Virus record (IMG/VR): IMGVR_UViG_3300044712_000383
Location: 1 to 49,155 of that record
Origin: a virus
Strand: one strand, 5' to 3'
DNA length: 49,155 nt
Shown: one piece after another, positions 39,401 through 45,195 of the stretch
How the letters are laid out: the number at the start of each line of letters is the position of its first letter
Numbering within the stretch: position 1 is the first letter of the stretch
The notes under the pieces: generated by a model
The model's input: the letters and a program-made list of their open reading frames with translations, nothing else
The model's database searches: none
Told to the model about the DNA's origin: nothing
Position numbers and translations under genes: made by a program

Positions 39401-39585
39401 GCCGCTATTTTCCCCCTTCGTAAAATGTTCTGTTCAATCCAGCCGTTCTCCTTGGCCAGTTGGACGGCACGGGCTACGCAAGTCGGGCAGAGGTCAACGG
39501 ATACCTCTATGTCACCGTTTGAGCGCACCCGGGTTGATGTTGATAGTTCCTCTCCGCACTCGTTGCAGGTGTTGATTACTTTCAT
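39397..39585 (-). CDS. 62-residue zinc-binding protein
   Basis: The chosen ATG overlaps the previous stop (ATGA). CNECGEELSTST...CPTC gives one four-cysteine site, followed by a helix (VARAVQLAKENGW). Similar in layout to a treble-clef regulator, but no family is recognised. Confidence 0.65.
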   Translation of the reverse strand: MKVINTCNECGEELSTSTRVRSNGDIEVSVDLCPTCVARAVQLAKENGWIEQNILRRGKIAA

Positions 39586-39848
39586 ACCGCCGTCCTCCAA
39601 TACCTATCCTGCTTCCACTCTGCGGCATCTTCTTTCATCTGCGTGATGACCGCCTCCTCAATCTCCGCTATCTCTTTCATCCCGAGCAGAGCGATAATCT
39701 CAGCTCCACCAACCTTCACCGACTTAATCTCTACGTCTTCGGGGTCGTCAGGCTCCATTGGGACTCCGAAGCTGTCCCTGGCTCCGCGTCGGGCGCGGTG
39801 GTATTCAAATTCCACCTCAATCTTGACTCCATGCACTGTGATGTTCAT
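39582..39848 (-). CDS. 88-residue hypothetical protein
   Basis: Start overlaps the previous stop (ATGA). N-terminal beta strands (ITVHGVKIEVEFEYHRARRG) and an acidic helical C-terminus (MKEIAEIEEAVITQMKEDAAEW). Function unknown. Confidence 0.6.
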   Translation of the reverse strand: MNITVHGVKIEVEFEYHRARRGARDSFGVPMEPDDPEDVEIKSVKVGGAEIIALLGMKEIAEIEEAVITQMKEDAAEWKQDRYWRTAV

Positions 39849-40078
39849 TGTTTCTCTCTCCACGCCCTTTCAGTCCTCGCAGCCAAGATCCGGTCAGCCA
39901 TATCAACATGCTGTTCCCGGTCAAACTCAGACTGGCGGCTCATGATTTCCGATCTCTGCTCACGGGTGAGCCTCGGTAGTTCCTGCTCCTCTTTGTACTG
40001 GCACTGACCGACTAGGCCCATAATCAGGATGATCCCCAGGAATGCCACGACCGCGAAATATGGCGATGTCACGTTCAT
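39845..40078 (-). CDS. 77-residue single-pass membrane protein
   Basis: One membrane segment at residues 7-24 (YFAVVAFLGIILIMGLVGQ) followed by a long charged helix (LPRLTREQRSEIMSRQSEFDREQHVDMADRI). It directly follows another tiny membrane protein, so the two may act together. Confidence 0.65.
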   Translation of the reverse strand: MNVTSPYFAVVAFLGIILIMGLVGQCQYKEEQELPRLTREQRSEIMSRQSEFDREQHVDMADRILAARTERAWREKQ

Positions 40079-40224
40079 GTCGGCTCCCCTTCAAGAATGT
40101 CCCGAAGCGAATCATTCAATTTCTGCTGATAGCGCATCTCCCGCTTCAGCTTCGTTGCTCCCATCACGGTGCAAATTGCGACCAGGCCGAGGAACAGTAT
40201 CAGTACGGCCAGAAGGATCCACAT
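40075..40224 (-). CDS. 49-residue single-pass membrane protein
   Basis: The ATG chosen has GGAGGTGATC directly before it. MWILLAVLILFLGLVAICTVMG is a single membrane span, followed by a basic and then acidic helix. Its stop overlaps the next start. Confidence 0.7.
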   Translation of the reverse strand: MWILLAVLILFLGLVAICTVMGATKLKREMRYQQKLNDSLRDILEGEPT

Positions 40225-40226
40225 GA

Positions 40227-40379
40227 TCACCTCCACAGCAGCGAGTTGTTGTGATACGGGATGGACGCGACCATCAGGTGAGGCCGTTTCAGCACGGTCT
40301 GGCACGGCTTGCAGTAACAGACTTCATCGGTGTACTCTCTACATCTCGGGCAACGGTGTGCTACGACAGGCTTTTTCAT
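40227..40379 (-). CDS. 50-residue zinc-ribbon protein
   Basis: GGAGGC lies six bases before the ATG, which overlaps the previous stop (ATGA). CPRCREYTDEVCYCKPC provides the metal ligands. The basic tail ends next to the ribosome site of the following membrane protein. Confidence 0.7.
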   Translation of the reverse strand: MKKPVVAHRCPRCREYTDEVCYCKPCQTVLKRPHLMVASIPYHNNSLLWR

Positions 40380-40525
40380 TTTTGCCTCCGTGGTTTATCT
40401 GCGAACAGTTCCCGTGCTGCCGCCCGAAGCTGTACTTTCGTTTTTACCGGAGGCGGCGGGGCGGTCTGCTCGACCAGGGTTTTCAGCATGGCCTTGATTT
40501 CGATGATTTCCTTCTCGATGTTCAT
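40376..40525 (-). CDS. 49-residue helical small protein
   Basis: ATG overlaps the previous stop (ATGA). An amphipathic helix (IEKEIIEIKAMLKTLVEQ), a proline stretch and a basic helix follow. No recognised family. Confidence 0.6.
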   Translation of the reverse strand: MNIEKEIIEIKAMLKTLVEQTAPPPPVKTKVQLRAAARELFADKPRRQK

Positions 40526-40959
40526 TTCGTGATGTCCTCTAAAAGGCTCATAACGTGCCGCATGATTTCAAATTTCAGCGCTTCCAGTTCCCTCCGCTCG
40601 TCCATGGTCAGGATGTTGTCCGACATGTATTCGCGGTACTTGCGCGAGAGTTCGCCCAGGTGCTCGATGGTCTTGATGACTGACTCGTTGAACGACTCCG
40701 CGCCTCCCTTGCCCAGCTCCGGGATCCTGAACGCCACCCGTCCGCACGCATGTTCCAGGAAGTCCAGCAGTGCAAAATTGCCGGTCGCGTTGGTGAGCGT
40801 GATGATGTCGCGCCCTCGCAGGTGGCTGTCCTCCTGGCTCTCGTTGGCGGCGTTGGCGAGGTAGGTATATCCCTTACCTACGTTGTCGCATAATTGCTTG
40901 GCGGGTACGTCCGAACCGAAAATGACAGTGTGCAATGCGCCTTTGAACGTTTGGATCAC
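40522..40959 (-). CDS. CII-like phage regulatory protein
   Basis: About 145 residues from the likely GTG start, which has GGGGGA eight bases before. The N-terminal half (TFKGALHTVIFGSDVPAKQLCDNVGKGYTYLANAANE... IITLTNATGNFALLDFLEHACGRVAF) follows the pattern of the phage regulatory CII family (PF06892 type). The rest is a coiled-coil region. It probably controls the lysis/lysogeny choice. A longer TTG start at 41037 overlaps the next gene by 20 bases. Confidence 0.65.
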   Translation of the reverse strand: MIQTFKGALHTVIFGSDVPAKQLCDNVGKGYTYLANAANESQEDSHLRGRDIITLTNATGNFALLDFLEHACGRVAFRIPELGKGGAESFNESVIKTIEHLGELSRKYREYMSDNILTMDERRELEALKFEIMRHVMSLLEDITK

Positions 40960-41017
40960 TGTAAAATCCCCCGTGACTACACTTGTTTTTTTGTTGACTG
41001 GCGTTACAGTGGTACAA

Positions 41018-41170
41018 TCAGGCAGTGCAGAGTCCAATAGGGAGGTTAGGGATTGCCTTACCGTCGGCGGTGACCAGAATGCCGCGCTTCCAGTAGGCGC
41101 ACAGGGTGGGTTCGCAGAATTTGCCGCTTAATTTGCAAATCATTGATTTCTGGGTGGTTTCGTCTGACAT
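41018..41170 (-). CDS. 50-residue cysteine-containing protein
   Basis: GGGAGG lies before ATG. CKLSGKFCEPTLCAYW and a C-terminal cysteine give a possible metal site; GILVTADGKAIPNLPIG is conserved-looking. Second gene of the leftward operon. Function unknown. Confidence 0.65.
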   Translation of the reverse strand: MSDETTQKSMICKLSGKFCEPTLCAYWKRGILVTADGKAIPNLPIGLCTA

Positions 41171-41195
41171 GGGGTGCCTCCCGTGTAGTGATTTT

Positions 41196-41339
41196 TTATG
41201 CTGCCTTGTTCAATTTTTCGTAAAACAGCATTTTCCCGTAAGCGGTGGGGGAGAGCCCTTTTTGTGCCGCCAGTGCCTTGAGTTCGGCCTCCATTTCCTT
41301 TGGAAATTTGATAGCCAGGATGTAAACTGGTTTTGCCAA
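41196..41339 (-). CDS. Ribbon-helix-helix regulator, first early gene
   Basis: A 47-residue protein from a TTG start with a perfect AAAGGAGGTGATC ribosome site. A beta strand (KPVYILAIKF) is followed by two helices (KEMEAELKALAAQKG and SPTAYGKMLFYEKLN), the ribbon-helix-helix layout of Arc-type repressors. It is the first leftward gene opposite the CI-like repressor, the position of Cro. Excisionase is the other possibility. Confidence 0.65.
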   Translation of the reverse strand: MAKPVYILAIKFPKEMEAELKALAAQKGLSPTAYGKMLFYEKLNKAA

Positions 41340-41451
41340 AACGATCACCTCCTTTACTTTTCATCTTAAATTGTGTTATCAATCGGTTATCAATAACTTT
41401 ATGATTAAGTTATAATCGGATTCCGATAGAAAGTCAATAGGTAAATCGTAT
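41340..41451. promoter_or_regulatory. Divergent lysis/lysogeny control region
   Basis: It separates the RHH gene (leftward) and repressor (rightward). Rightward: TATAAT at 41411-41416. Leftward: TTGATA near 41388-41393 with a weak TTTAAG. Two direct repeats gttatcaat (41375-41383 and 41386-41394) are 11 bases apart, and a dyad atcgga-t-tccgat (41415-41427) overlaps the repressor start of transcription. These are candidate operators for the CI-like and RHH proteins. Confidence 0.6.
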
Positions 41452-41832
41452 ATGGATAAAAATATTTGTAATCGATTAAAAATGGTGAGGGATAACGCGA
41501 GGTTGTCACAGTCGGATTTTGCGGCGGCTATCGGAATAGGGCAATCATCCTATAACGAAATAGAAACGGGCAAGCGTGAGCCGTCAGATCCTATCGTTAT
41601 AGCGATATCGAGCAGGTTCAGGGTGAGCGAGGCGTGGTTGCGGGGTGGTGTGGGGGAAATGACCGACGTGAAGCCGAGCCAAACAATCGAAGAAACGATT
41701 GCCGGTATGGATCTCCCTGTCGATCAAAAGCTCGTCATGCTGGAAATAATTAAAATGGGGCCAGGAAAAGCAGGGGAGTATTTTATTGACTGGAAAAACA
41801 GAATGAGGGAAGCGGAGAAGGGAAGGGGGTAG
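41452..41832 (+). CDS. CI-like XRE-family repressor
   Basis: A 126-residue protein. Residues 6-60 form an XRE helix-turn-helix (RLKMVRDNARLSQSDFAAAIGIGQSSYNEIETGKREPSDPIVIAISSRFRVSEAWL). The rest is a short dimerisation tail; no LexA-like peptidase domain, so induction would not be by RecA-driven self-cleavage. It is transcribed away from the early operon. Confidence 0.85.
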   Translation: MDKNICNRLKMVRDNARLSQSDFAAAIGIGQSSYNEIETGKREPSDPIVIAISSRFRVSEAWLRGGVGEMTDVKPSQTIEETIAGMDLPVDQKLVMLEIIKMGPGKAGEYFIDWKNRMREAEKGRG

Positions 41833-41851
41833 CATTCTGCCGCCCCCCCCC

Positions 41852-42030
41852 GGAGACTGGAGGAGTTACCTCTTGTGCATGATTACTGCGCAAATGAGGG
41901 CTACTATTGTGCTGAGATGGTTGTTTGACATCAACACTTGCTTAATTGCTTCGATCTTCTGGCTGTCGGTGGCCTCGGGCTCGGGGATGGTTTCACAGTT
42001 ATTCTCCAGAGCGTTTCCCGTCACCATCTT
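41852..42030. repeat. Near-identical direct repeat, copy 2
   Basis: Partner of the repeat at the window start. It begins directly after a run of nine C residues (41843-41851). It covers the small membrane-protein gene. Confidence 0.9.
41866..42027 (-). CDS. 53-residue single-pass membrane protein (prophage A)
   Basis: Same length and C-terminal membrane span as the prophage B protein. Residues 8-17 read ENNCETIPEP-type here and GTDIETIPRT there, while all other residues are identical. AGGAGG lies seven bases before the ATG. The gene is convergent with the repressor and divergent from the lipoprotein. It has its own strong promoter, so it is probably expressed in the lysogen. Function is unknown; exclusion or immunity is inferred only from context. 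Confidence 0.75.
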   Translation of the reverse strand: MVTGNALENNCETIPEPEATDSQKIEAIKQVLMSNNHLSTIVALICAVIMHKR

Positions 42031-42056
42031 GTTACCTCCTAGATTTGATTTGCGCT

Positions 42057-42085
42057 AATATAGTATCGCTAAAATCAGATTGCAA
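42057..42085 (-). promoter_or_regulatory. Sigma70 promoter for the small membrane protein
   Basis: Reading leftward, TTGCAA (42080-42085), 17 bases, then TATATT (42057-42062). Same position and -35 as the promoter at 205-234. Confidence 0.7.
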
Positions 42086-42125
42086 GAATTCTAATGAGCG
42101 AAATGAGCAACAGTAAGGAGGGTGC

Positions 42126-42614
42126 ATGAAAATATTTTTACTGGTTTTTGCGTTGATGATTTCTGCAGGGTGTGCGCCTCACGTAACACGTACCGGTACA
42201 CTCTGCGTTCCCCCGATATCCATTGAAGAGTTTAGCACCTCAGACCCTGTTGAAATAAGAAAAGACGTGGTGGCTCAGATTGAGCCAGGCCTTCGCAAGG
42301 GCATTATCGACTGGATCTGCCAGGACACCGACCTGAAGGTTGATAAAAAATGTGGAGTAACCGACTACATCTTGAATCTAAAACTTGAACGTGTAGACAC
42401 CATGACGAGCGGCAGGGTAGCCCGAACCATACTCGGGACATATACCGCGTCAAACCGGCTCTACAAGCTCACCGTGTCTGGCACTCTGGACAAACCCGGT
42501 GGCGAACATGTGGCCCCTATTCGCGGGGAATCAGACATGAAGCCTCTGGACGAAACCATCAAAGATATCGCGGAAGAAGTCACCGACGGCGTTCAACATG
42601 TCGAATCCCCTTAG
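42126..42614 (+). CDS. Small lipoprotein (prophage A)
   Basis: A 162-residue protein with a lipoprotein signal (MKIFLLVFALMISAGC; lipidated Cys16). The mature part (IEPGLRKGIIDWICQDTDLKV... YILNLKLERVDTMTSGRVARTILG... DETIKDIAEEVTDGV) resembles small outer-membrane lipoproteins of DUF4410 type, as in GNA1162-like families. It lies in the same operon place as the unrelated lipoprotein at 269-712, but overlaps the next gene by 17 bases. TAAGGAG precedes ATG. Confidence 0.75.
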   Translation: MKIFLLVFALMISAGCAPHVTRTGTLCVPPISIEEFSTSDPVEIRKDVVAQIEPGLRKGIIDWICQDTDLKVDKKCGVTDYILNLKLERVDTMTSGRVARTILGTYTASNRLYKLTVSGTLDKPGGEHVAPIRGESDMKPLDETIKDIAEEVTDGVQHVESP

Positions 42615-43158
42615 TCTCAACACCCCCGCCCCGACCAACATCCCGGTGGAGCTGCACCCCGACATGCTGCTGGCGATCAGCTTCATGGACGGGCGCGGAG
42701 CATATGCCAAGCAGGCGGCGGAACTCGCCCGGCACGCCCCCAGGTACGCCTTCAGGGATAACATGCATGTCTGTGCCTTCGGGAAGGATATCGAGGGCGC
42801 TACGCGGGCGCTGGCCATCCTGGACTACATCGGACAGACGCGGGGATGTCATTGCTACACCGGAAGCCCGATGCTGTGGGGCACGGGCAGGGTGGCCGGA
42901 GTGCTGCGCTGCTACGCTTCCGCGCTGAATTGCGATCAGCGGGATGCCTGGTGCTATGTGATCGAGGGCGGGGCGCTTGAGTTCCTGGCGGGGTGGCCCA
43001 TCCGAGAGCTGCCGTGCCGGCGGCTGGTCGGGTACTATTACGGGCATCAGGCGAAATGGAAAGATGTACAGTCGGAACTACAGGCGGCGGCCGTTGATGC
43101 CGGAGTGGAATGGTGCCCGTTCTGGCGGGACAGGATTCGCGGGCTGGTGAAGGCATGA
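42598..43158 (+). CDS. Conserved hypothetical protein linked to integrase (prophage A)
   Basis: A 186-residue homologue of 709-1266. Identical through most of the segment after residue 58; the N-terminal third differs (for example YAKQAAELARHAPRYAFRDN here). The conserved part contains GSPMLWGTGRVAGVLRCYASALNC. The stop overlaps the integrase start (ATGA). Unknown function; conserved linkage to the integrase suggests an accessory role. Confidence 0.7.
   Translation: MSNPLSLNTPAPTNIPVELHPDMLLAISFMDGRGAYAKQAAELARHAPRYAFRDNMHVCAFGKDIEGATRALAILDYIGQTRGCHCYTGSPMLWGTGRVAGVLRCYASALNCDQRDAWCYVIEGGALEFLAGWPIRELPCRRLVGYYYGHQAKWKDVQSELQAAAVDAGVEWCPFWRDRIRGLVKA
42774..43152. repeat. Near-identical segment shared with prophage B, copy 2
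   Basis: Partner of 882-1260. The first 190 bases show no change by eye. The match ends close to the integrase start. Confidence 0.75.
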
Positions 43159-44216
43159 GTATCAGGAAACACCCCACAAAAGGGGACGGCTGGTGGCAGC
43201 TTGATGTTGGGCACGGCGAAAACCGCCAGCGACCGGCATTCGAGGGCACGAGAGAAGAGGCGCAAGAAGTCCACGATGAGCTGAAAAAACTGATTCGGCC
43301 GCCTTCCGCGCATTCGACAAACCCGCGGCTGCACGAAATCGTACCCGACTTTCTTGCCGCCTACAAACATGATCACCTGCAGAAAGGATATGAGCGCACA
43401 ATTTACAGTATCGAGCACATTCAGCGGCATCTGGGTAAGTACTGTCTCATGTCGATTTCTCACGCTCTGGTTGATCGGTATAAAGAGGCCAGGATAGAGG
43501 AGGGAGTGACTCCATCCACAATTAACAAAGAGCTATGCGCCCTGTCCATGCTCCTGAAATGGGCGGTAGAACAAGGGAGGATCGACGAAGCGTTGCGAGT
43601 GAAGAAGTTCCCCTCGAAAATGACAAAAGCTCCCGTGCCGGTCGTGCCGTCCGTGGCGGATGTGGTCAAGATACTCGCGCAAGCCCACCCGCGCCGAAGG
43701 CTGCCCTTACAGCTTATGGCTTTCTGCGGCCTGAGAATGTCCGAGGCGTTGAGGCTCACGAAAGAAGATGTACTGAAGTCCCGGCAGGCTATCATCGTGC
43801 GGGGGAAGGGCAACAAACAGCGGGTCGTCCCGGTGCCGGCGCAAGAAATATGGGAAGAAGTGCTCAAGCGCACAGAATCCGTTTCTGACGGCTTTTTGTT
43901 TCTGAACAAGGCAACGGGAAGGCCGTACCATGATCTACGCGGCACGCTCAAGGAGGCGGCGCGAAGGGCGGGATTTGACGCTCGGATATATCATCATTTA
44001 CTGCGGCACTGGTTCGGGGCGGTCAGCACCGAGCTCGGCATCCCTACGAGGGCAACTCAAATCATCATGGGACACGAGAGCATCAAAACCACGGAAATCT
44101 ATTCCCACGTGACAGCCTCTCACCTGGCAGCGGAAATGGGGAAATGGAAATCCGTGACAAATGATGTCAACAAAAATACCCGCAAAACAAAGCGGGGCAA
44201 AGGTCCGCGACACTAG
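43155..44216 (+). CDS. int: Tyrosine recombinase integrase (prophage A)
   Basis: A 353-residue integrase with Arg194, the RGKGNKQR lysine, His281, Arg284, His307 (MGHES) and Tyr316 in the same positions as the prophage B enzyme. The start overlaps the previous stop. C-terminal 30 residues are basic (NKNTRKTKRGKG). It reads towards the att core five bases after its stop. The last part of the gene holds arm-like sites (gtgacag 44109-44115, gtgacaa 44154-44160, atgtcaa 44164-44170). Confidence 0.92.
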   Translation: MSIRKHPTKGDGWWQLDVGHGENRQRPAFEGTREEAQEVHDELKKLIRPPSAHSTNPRLHEIVPDFLAAYKHDHLQKGYERTIYSIEHIQRHLGKYCLMSISHALVDRYKEARIEEGVTPSTINKELCALSMLLKWAVEQGRIDEALRVKKFPSKMTKAPVPVVPSVADVVKILAQAHPRRRLPLQLMAFCGLRMSEALRLTKEDVLKSRQAIIVRGKGNKQRVVPVPAQEIWEEVLKRTESVSDGFLFLNKATGRPYHDLRGTLKEAARRAGFDARIYHHLLRHWFGAVSTELGIPTRATQIIMGHESIKTTEIYSHVTASHLAAEMGKWKSVTNDVNKNTRKTKRGKGPRH

Positions 44217-44220
44217 CCAC

Positions 44221-44233
44221 GGACTCAAAATCC
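44221..44233 (+). other. Attachment core at the A/C junction
   Basis: Exact copy of the 13 bases at 2329-2341. The two copies delimit prophage A. Flanks here differ from those of the first copy, and neither side is a tRNA half. Confidence 0.7.
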
Positions 44234-44283
44234 AGCCCTGTCACATCAAACCTATTATGAATTCATCTATTTACAACCTGCCG

Positions 44284-44313
44284 GTGACATGCTGTTGACA
44301 TACCCATTGACAT
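44284..44313 (+). promoter_or_regulatory. Integrase arm-type sites, attP P-prime side
   Basis: gtgacat, ttgacat and ttgacat at 44284, 44295 and 44307 repeat the 11- and 12-base spacing of 2392-2421. An inverted ctgtcac lies at 44238-44244. Distance from the core is also conserved (51 bases in both). Confidence 0.6.
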
Positions 44314-44317
44314 ATTC

Positions 44318-44405
44318 GCCGGGATGGTGAAATCAGGTAGACACAGGAGACTCAAAATCTCCCGCCTGTAAGGGCGTGCCGGTTCGATTCCGGCTCCCGG
44401 TACCA
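44318..44405 (+). tRNA. tRNA-Leu (CAA), phage-borne, prophage C
   Basis: An 88-base class II tRNA with encoded CCA. Acceptor GCCGGGA/TCCCGGT with one terminal G-U pair; anticodon arm GGAGA-CTCAAAA-TCTCC (anticodon CAA); long variable arm; T arm GCCGG-TTCGATT-CCGGC. It starts four bases after the last arm-type site. Its sequence differs widely from the tRNA of prophage A although the anticodon is the same. Confidence 0.92.
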
Positions 44406-44410
44406 TAACA

Positions 44411-44437
44411 AAAAGGCCCTTCACATCGAAGGGCCTT
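44411..44437 (-). terminator. Intrinsic terminator, mainly leftward
   Basis: Stem aaggcccttc/gaagggcctt (44413-44422 and 44428-44437) with a 5-base loop. Reading leftward it is followed by TTTTTGTT, so it ends the prophage C late operon; rightward the T run is poor. Confidence 0.75.
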
Positions 44438-44443
44438 ATCTGC

Positions 44444-44611
44444 CTACTGCTGCACAGTCCCGCCGGTTACGTCGCGGTCCTTTGCCGCCCACCCCTGGAG
44501 GATCGCTGCAATCCCTGCCAAAATCAATTCGTTGTTTCCTGTTTTGATCCCAGCATAGATGAGTGCCCCACCAGTTACCGCGCCTGCCAGTGTTGTTTTG
44601 AGATTTTTCAT
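44444..44611 (-). CDS. Small membrane protein, holin-like (prophage C)
   Basis: A 55-residue protein with two hydrophobic stretches (TLAGAVTGGALIYAGI and LILAGIAAILQGW) and the ending AAKDRDVTGG, a tail I know from small phage membrane proteins beside endolysins. GGAGAAAGT precedes the ATG, which overlaps the endolysin stop (ATGA). The open frame 44436-44651 in another phase is a shadow. Confidence 0.7.
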   Translation of the reverse strand: MKNLKTTLAGAVTGGALIYAGIKTGNNELILAGIAAILQGWAAKDRDVTGGTVQQ

Positions 44612-45177
44612 ACTTTCTCCATTTCTTGTGCATTCCTGAGTATTTTTTCAAACTTCACGGCGTATTTTGCTATTTTCTCTGCGCAATCTACCCTGTTGAT
44701 GATCCTCCGGGCGTTTTGGTAATCGCGAGAATCACCCTTCAAGTAGTCGCCCAACTTCTTGCCGGTAAACATCCCCTTCCGCATCCCGATTGACATGATG
44801 CAGTACGCCACGACTCTATCAAGGGCGCGCTCCGGATGACTGGCTAGGTCCTCTCCAACATACGGACCCATAATAAGATAATTCCGCTCCCAAGTAAGTT
44901 GCACATATCCTCGGCCGTAAAATACCTTACCATTTCGGGCAGGCTGCCCGTATGGCTTGCCCTTCCCTTTTCCAACCTCTTCGACAGGAAGGAATGTATC
45001 TCCCGTTTCATGCTTCACCGTAGCCAGTATGTACGCCGCCCAAGATATTTCAATCACATGATTATCATTTTCAAGAGCTCCAAGCAAGAATTCCAGGCCG
45101 TCTACTTGCTCCTGTTGTAGCGCCCCGAACTCGTCACGATAGCCATTAAAATAAAGAAGCCGATTGATTCTGTTCAT
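44608..45177 (-). CDS. Endolysin, GH19 chitinase-like (prophage C)
   Basis: A 189-residue enzyme. KHETGDTFLPVEE (catalytic Glu57, second acid about Glu66-67) and FYGRGYVQLTWERNYLIMG fit the phage GH19-type lysozymes that hydrolyse peptidoglycan glycans. No signal peptide, so holin-dependent. It stands where prophage A has a GH24 lysozyme and several small genes. Confidence 0.85.
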   Translation of the reverse strand: MNRINRLLYFNGYRDEFGALQQEQVDGLEFLLGALENDNHVIEISWAAYILATVKHETGDTFLPVEEVGKGKGKPYGQPARNGKVFYGRGYVQLTWERNYLIMGPYVGEDLASHPERALDRVVAYCIMSIGMRKGMFTGKKLGDYLKGDSRDYQNARRIINRVDCAEKIAKYAVKFEKILRNAQEMEKV

Positions 45178-45195
45178 TTTCTGAATCCTCTGTCA

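Larger units (their letters stand above)
2329..44233. mobile_element. Prophage A, complete temperate siphovirus
   Basis: The element is bounded by two copies of a 13-bp sequence, ggactcaaaatcc, and is about 41.9 kb. It contains repressor, integrase, replication, recombination, packaging, P22-like coat, tail tube, tape measure and lysis genes. A long non-contractile tail is inferred from tube and tape measure genes without any sheath gene. All structural genes run leftward; repressor and integrase run rightward. Attachment cores at both ends are flanked by phage DNA on both sides, which suggests this prophage sits between two others. Confidence 0.8.

Noticed and set aside
41140-41382. 80-residue minus-strand frame over the first early gene
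   Set aside because: The ribbon-helix-helix frame in another phase has a perfect ribosome site and a sensible fold.
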